Assembly (NCBI GenBank): GCA_934447715.1
Contig: CAKSER010000057.1
Span: forward strand, 1-7,954
DNA from: an uncultured Eubacteriales bacterium
Lineage (GTDB): Bacteria; Bacillota; Clostridia; Oscillospirales; CAG-272
DNA length: 7,954 nucleotides
Direction of reading: 5' to 3'
Of the stretch, positions 5,234 to 7,954 are shown piece by piece. Numbering within the stretch: position 1 is the first letter of the stretch; the number at the start of each line of letters is the position of its first letter. The notes below the pieces were generated by a model. That model saw only the letters and a program-made list of their open reading frames with translations. It had not been told where the DNA came from and ran no database searches. A program made the position numbers and the translations under genes.

Positions 5234-6664
5234 TTATTTTCTGTGACCGACGATCTGAACCTTAAGCGTGTTCGTGCTGCCGGGGGTATCAAGCGGAATT
5301 CCGGCTGCAATAACGACCGTGTCTCCGTCCTCTACCACATCAACCTTCTTTGCGCAGTCGATTGCGTGAGTAAACAGCTCGTCAACCGTGCTCTGATATC
5401 TTGCAAGAACAGGGCACACACCCCAGGAAAGGGCAAGCTGGTGATATGTCTTTTCAACCGGAGTTGCGGCGACAATCGGCTCATCCGGGCGGAACTTCGA
5501 CATTCTTCTTGCGGTCTGACCGTATTTTGTCAGCGCAATGATAGCCTTTGCCTTCATATCCTTTGCCATGGTGCAGGCGGCATCGCAGACCGCGTTTGTG
5601 CGATCCTTTTCGTCCATAAAATAATTCATGTTGCTGTATGCACCCATAGCGATAGCGTCCTTTTCCGCCTGCTCGGTTATCTTTGCCATAACGCTGACGG
5701 CAATCGTGGGATGAGCTCCGGCAGCTGTTTCACCGGACAGCATAACGGCAGAGGTGCCGTCAAATACCGCATTTGCAACATCCGAAATCTCCGCTCTTGT
5801 CGGGTTTTCGTTTTCTATCATCGATTCGAGCATCTGGGTTGCGGTAATGACCATCTTTCCGGAGCGGTAGCACTCCTTGATAAAGCGCTTCTGAATGCCG
5901 GGGAGCAGATAGTAATCAACCTCAACACCCATATCGCCTCTTGCAACCATAATTCCGTCAGCATATTTAAGAATCTCGCTAAAGTTGCCGACGCCCTCGA
6001 AGTTTTCGATCTTGGCAATTATCTTTATATCGTGTCCGCCGTTATAGTCAAGGAACTTTCTCATCGAAATCATGTCTTCCTTCGAGCGTGTGAACGAGGC
6101 AGCGACAAAGTCGACATCGTTTGCAACACCGAAGAGCAGATCCGACTTATCAGCCTCGCTCATAAACGGCATATTAAGTGCAACGGAAGGAATGTTAATA
6201 CTCTTTCTGTTACTGATCTTTCCGCCTCTTACAACCTTGCAGTGAACCACATTTGAGGCTGTAGAAACGACCTTAAGCTCGATATTTCCGTCATCGATTA
6301 AAATCGAATTATCCTTTTTCAGTTCCTTCGGAAGATCTCTGTAGGAGACCGAAACAATTTTTTCATTTCCTTCTACGGTATCTGTTGTAAGGTCAAAATC
6401 CTGACCGTCCTCAACAAAAATCTTGCCGTCCTTAAAGGTTCCGAGCCTGATTTCCGGCCCCTTTGTATCAAGCATTATCGCAAGCGGAGCCTCAAGACGC
6501 GCTCTTGTCTCCTTCAGCATTTTGATTGTCTCGCGGTGCTCGTCGTGCGAACCGTGCGAAAAATTGAGCCTTGCGACATTCATTCCGGCTTTTATCAGTC
6601 CTTCTATCATTTCCACATTGTTTGTCGCCGGTCCGATAGTACAAACAATCTTTGTTCTTCTCAT
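5234..6664 (-). CDS. pyk: Pyruvate kinase
   Basis: Pyruvate kinase transfers phosphate from phosphoenolpyruvate to ADP, giving pyruvate and ATP in the last step of glycolysis. The 476-residue protein has the length of enzymes without the extra C-terminal PEP-utiliser domain found in Bacillus. Visible active-site features are R32, N34 and S36 in ARLNFSHG, DTKGPEIR at 66-73, catalytic K218 with E220 in AKIEN, metal ligand D244 in ARGDMG, and T276 in TATQMLE. The glutamate in GPEIR (E71, corresponding to rabbit E117) is known to mark potassium-dependent enzymes, so K+ dependence is expected. Residues about 350-476 form the C-terminal regulatory-type domain. The start has GAGGTG 5 nt upstream. 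It is monocistronic, with its own promoter (6696-6724) and a strong terminator directly after the stop. Confidence 0.99.
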   Translation of the reverse strand: MRRTKIVCTIGPATNNVEMIEGLIKAGMNVARLNFSHGSHDEHRETIKMLKETRARLEAPLAIMLDTKGPEIRLGTFKDGKIFVEDGQDFDLTTDTVEGNEKIVSVSYRDLPKELKKDNSILIDDGNIELKVVSTASNVVHCKVVRGGKISNRKSINIPSVALNMPFMSEADKSDLLFGVANDVDFVAASFTRSKEDMISMRKFLDYNGGHDIKIIAKIENFEGVGNFSEILKYADGIMVARGDMGVEVDYYLLPGIQKRFIKECYRSGKMVITATQMLESMIENENPTRAEISDVANAVFDGTSAVMLSGETAAGAHPTIAVSVMAKITEQAEKDAIAMGAYSNMNYFMDEKDRTNAVCDAACTMAKDMKAKAIIALTKYGQTARRMSKFRPDEPIVAATPVEKTYHQLALSWGVCPVLARYQSTVDELFTHAIDCAKKVDVVEDGDTVVIAAGIPLDTPGSTNTLKVQIVGHRK

Positions 6665-6695
6665 ATATACACCTCAAATTCTATAAATCAAATCT

Positions 6696-6724
6696 ATTTT
6701 ACCACGTCTTGTTTTTCGTGTAAA
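6696..6724 (-). promoter_or_regulatory. Extended -10 promoter of pyk
   Basis: The minus strand shows TTTACA (6724-6719), a 17-bp spacer and TAAAAT (6701-6696) preceded by TGG. The predicted start near 6690 leaves a leader of about 25 nt before the pyk ATG. It resembles the HD-gene promoter in having an extended -10. No clear terminator separates it from trmO upstream, so some readthrough from trmO is possible. Confidence 0.82.
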
Positions 6725-6777
6725 GATTATTTTTATATAATATTTTTAAACATTTTTTAAAAATCAGACAAAGCATA

Positions 6778-7464
6778 TCAGCATTCCTTCACGCCGACAA
6801 CAAAAAGGGTGTCTCCTGATATTTTAAAGCTGATATCATAATCCGCAAAGCGCATGCTGTATATTCTCTCCGGTTCGTTTTGATATGACGGCCTCGGATC
6901 CTGACAAAGGCTTTCCGAAAGCGCCTCACGCTTGTCCTTAGGAATCAAATTCAACAGCTTTTCGGGGAAATTCAGCTTTAAGCGGTAGTCGGCAAATTCA
7001 TCTGCATATCCGCCGAGCGCATCCGGCTTTGAATCCGCAAACGGCAGATACGGCTTTATATCAAAAATCGGCGTTCCGTCAAGAAGGTCAGCACCGGAGA
7101 CGATAATGTCCCCTTCCTCGCTTAAGCCTTCGAATTTAACGCAGGAAAGCCCGAGCGGATTCGGACGGAAGGGGGAACGGCTTGCAAACACGCCGATGCG
7201 CTTGTTTCCTCCTAACCTCGGCGGTCTTACGGTTGCAGACCATGTATCTCTGTGCGATTCGGAAAAATCAAAGATCAGCCAAAGATGCGAAAAGCCCTCG
7301 ATTCCTCGGACGGCGTCCGGATCGCGGTATTTCGGCTCAAAAACAATCCTCCCGATGCTTGACGGCGCTCTTCCGCTCTGCCTCGGTATCCCGAATTTTT
7401 CTTTATAGTCGGTTTTTATATATGCAATCGGCTCAATGCTCAGCACCCCGGCTTTTTTGTTCAT
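6778..7464 (-). CDS. trmO: tRNA (N6-threonylcarbamoyladenosine-37) N6-methyltransferase TrmO
   Basis: TrmO (TsaA/YaeB family) uses S-adenosylmethionine to methylate t6A37 of threonine tRNAs, giving m6t6A and tuning decoding. The 228-residue length matches E. coli TrmO (about 235). Family motifs are clear: IGRIVFEP (38-44 region), RGIEGFSHLWLIFDF (53-67), RPPRLGGNKRIGVFASRSPF (80-99) followed by RPNPLGLS, LLDGTPIFDIKPYLP (127-141), and a C-terminal DPRPSY (189-194). It forms the beta-barrel type of SAM enzyme, not the Rossmann type. The start ATG overlaps the stop of the upstream GH13 gene (ATGA at 7464-7461), with GGAG 9 nt upstream, so translation is probably coupled. The functions of the two genes are not obviously linked. 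Confidence 0.96.
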   Translation of the reverse strand: MNKKAGVLSIEPIAYIKTDYKEKFGIPRQSGRAPSSIGRIVFEPKYRDPDAVRGIEGFSHLWLIFDFSESHRDTWSATVRPPRLGGNKRIGVFASRSPFRPNPLGLSCVKFEGLSEEGDIIVSGADLLDGTPIFDIKPYLPFADSKPDALGGYADEFADYRLKLNFPEKLLNLIPKDKREALSESLCQDPRPSYQNEPERIYSMRFADYDISFKISGDTLFVVGVKEC

Positions 7465-7954
7465 GCTTTTTTCTCCGATTTTGTCTTAAAAATATATGCT
7501 GTAAACGGCATAAGCTCATGGCTTTTCTTCTTTGTGCCGGCAGGAATTTTTTTTGATGTATCAAGCAGGCAGACAGACGGCTTTTCTGTTATAAATGTCA
7601 TATTGCAGTTTCGAAGCAGCAAAACGGTAAGCTCCTCACGATCATTAAATCGCTTGAAAACAAATCTGTCAAAGCCGCACTCTGTCAGCTTGAAATAACC
7701 GTCCTTCAGAACCTCTTCGGTCTTCCTGATTTTGCCGATCAGCTTAAAGAAATCAAAAAGCTCGTTTTCAACCGAATCCCACGGGTACGGCATCCGGCAA
7801 AAAGGGTCGGAATACCCCTCAAGCCCTGCCTCGTCTCCGTAGAAGATCGAAGGCGTGCCGTAGACAGTCGCGACAACCGTATATGCCTGCTTCAGTCTGT
7901 CTATTCCGGTTCTTCTCTGCCCCTTTGTCATTTTCTTTACCGCAAGCTCGCAAA
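7461..7954 (-). CDS. GH13 alpha-amylase-family glycosidase, C-terminal part (5' end outside the window)
   Basis: The visible 163 residues are the end of a glycoside hydrolase family 13 enzyme, which acts on alpha-glucans such as starch fragments, cyclodextrins or pullulan. The frame stays open through the right edge of the window. YGTPSIFYGDEAGLEGYSDP followed by R-x-PYPW is the hallmark end of the GH13 barrel, and the form resembles cyclomaltodextrinase/neopullulanase-type members. After it comes a helix (LFDFFKLIGKIRKTEEVLK) and a short beta-rich C-terminal domain (about residues 85-163). The catalytic Asp/Glu/Asp regions lie upstream, outside the window, so activity and secretion cannot be judged. 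No membrane anchor is seen at the C-terminus. The stop overlaps the trmO start by ATGA. Confidence 0.9.
   Translation of the reverse strand, partial: CELAVKKMTKGQRRTGIDRLKQAYTVVATVYGTPSIFYGDEAGLEGYSDPFCRMPYPWDSVENELFDFFKLIGKIRKTEEVLKDGYFKLTECGFDRFVFKRFNDREELTVLLLRNCNMTFITEKPSVCLLDTSKKIPAGTKKKSHELMPFTAYIFKTKSEKKA

Noticed and set aside
5135..6256. A 373-codon open frame on the plus strand, antisense to pyk
   Set aside because: It runs opposite to an unmistakable pyruvate kinase. Its protein is Cys/His/Asn-rich without recognisable motifs, it starts before the terminator, and it is best explained as a codon-usage shadow.
1..7954. CRISPR arrays, tRNA or rRNA genes, insertion sequences, prophage or toxin-antitoxin genes
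   Set aside because: I saw no spaced direct repeats, cloverleaf sequences, transposase or integrase motifs, or characteristic small toxin pairs on either strand.

Overview
All recognisable genes in this window lie on the minus strand, so transcription runs from high to low coordinates. Gene content, Shine-Dalgarno sites (GGAGG type), sigma-A-like promoters, repeated 4-base ATGA stop/start overlaps and moderate GC point to a Bacillota member, most likely a gut-type Clostridia (Oscillospiraceae/Lachnospiraceae-like). The species cannot be named from the sequence alone.

Read in the direction of transcription, the window holds four blocks. (1) 7954-6778: the 3' end of a GH13 alpha-amylase-family gene, overlapping trmO (tRNA m6t6A37 methyltransferase) by ATGA. 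(2) 6724-5195: a monocistronic pyruvate kinase unit with its own extended -10 promoter and a strong intrinsic terminator. (3) 5141-3755: an HD-domain phosphohydrolase gene, expressed from an extended -10 promoter through a leader of about 155 nt that can fold. It is followed 32 nt later by a small gene whose two ends resemble the DUF7336-type family, separated by an unusual central insertion, and then a terminator. (4) 3759-3096: a decayed stretch with a small open frame that lacks a start, several inverted repeats and a 5'-truncated alpha/beta hydrolase remnant. (5) 3024-1: a MarR regulator and two ABC exporter half-transporter genes (the second cut by the window edge) in one translationally coupled operon. 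Its promoter carries two abutting 14-bp palindromes and a -35 box buried in a hairpin.

Functionally, this is mostly central carbon metabolism (glucan breakdown, pyruvate kinase), tRNA modification, and a self-regulated heterodimeric ABC exporter. The exporter is probably for drugs or other toxic small molecules; the MarR protein would repress the operon until a ligand binds it. No complete new system is evident. The points most worth a second look are the exporter's altered ATP site (Walker B Asp, Q-loop His), the tandem MarR operator and hairpin-embedded promoter, the folded HD-gene leader with a B12-box-like sequence on its opposite strand, the split DUF7336-like protein, and the eroded segment at 3096-3759.
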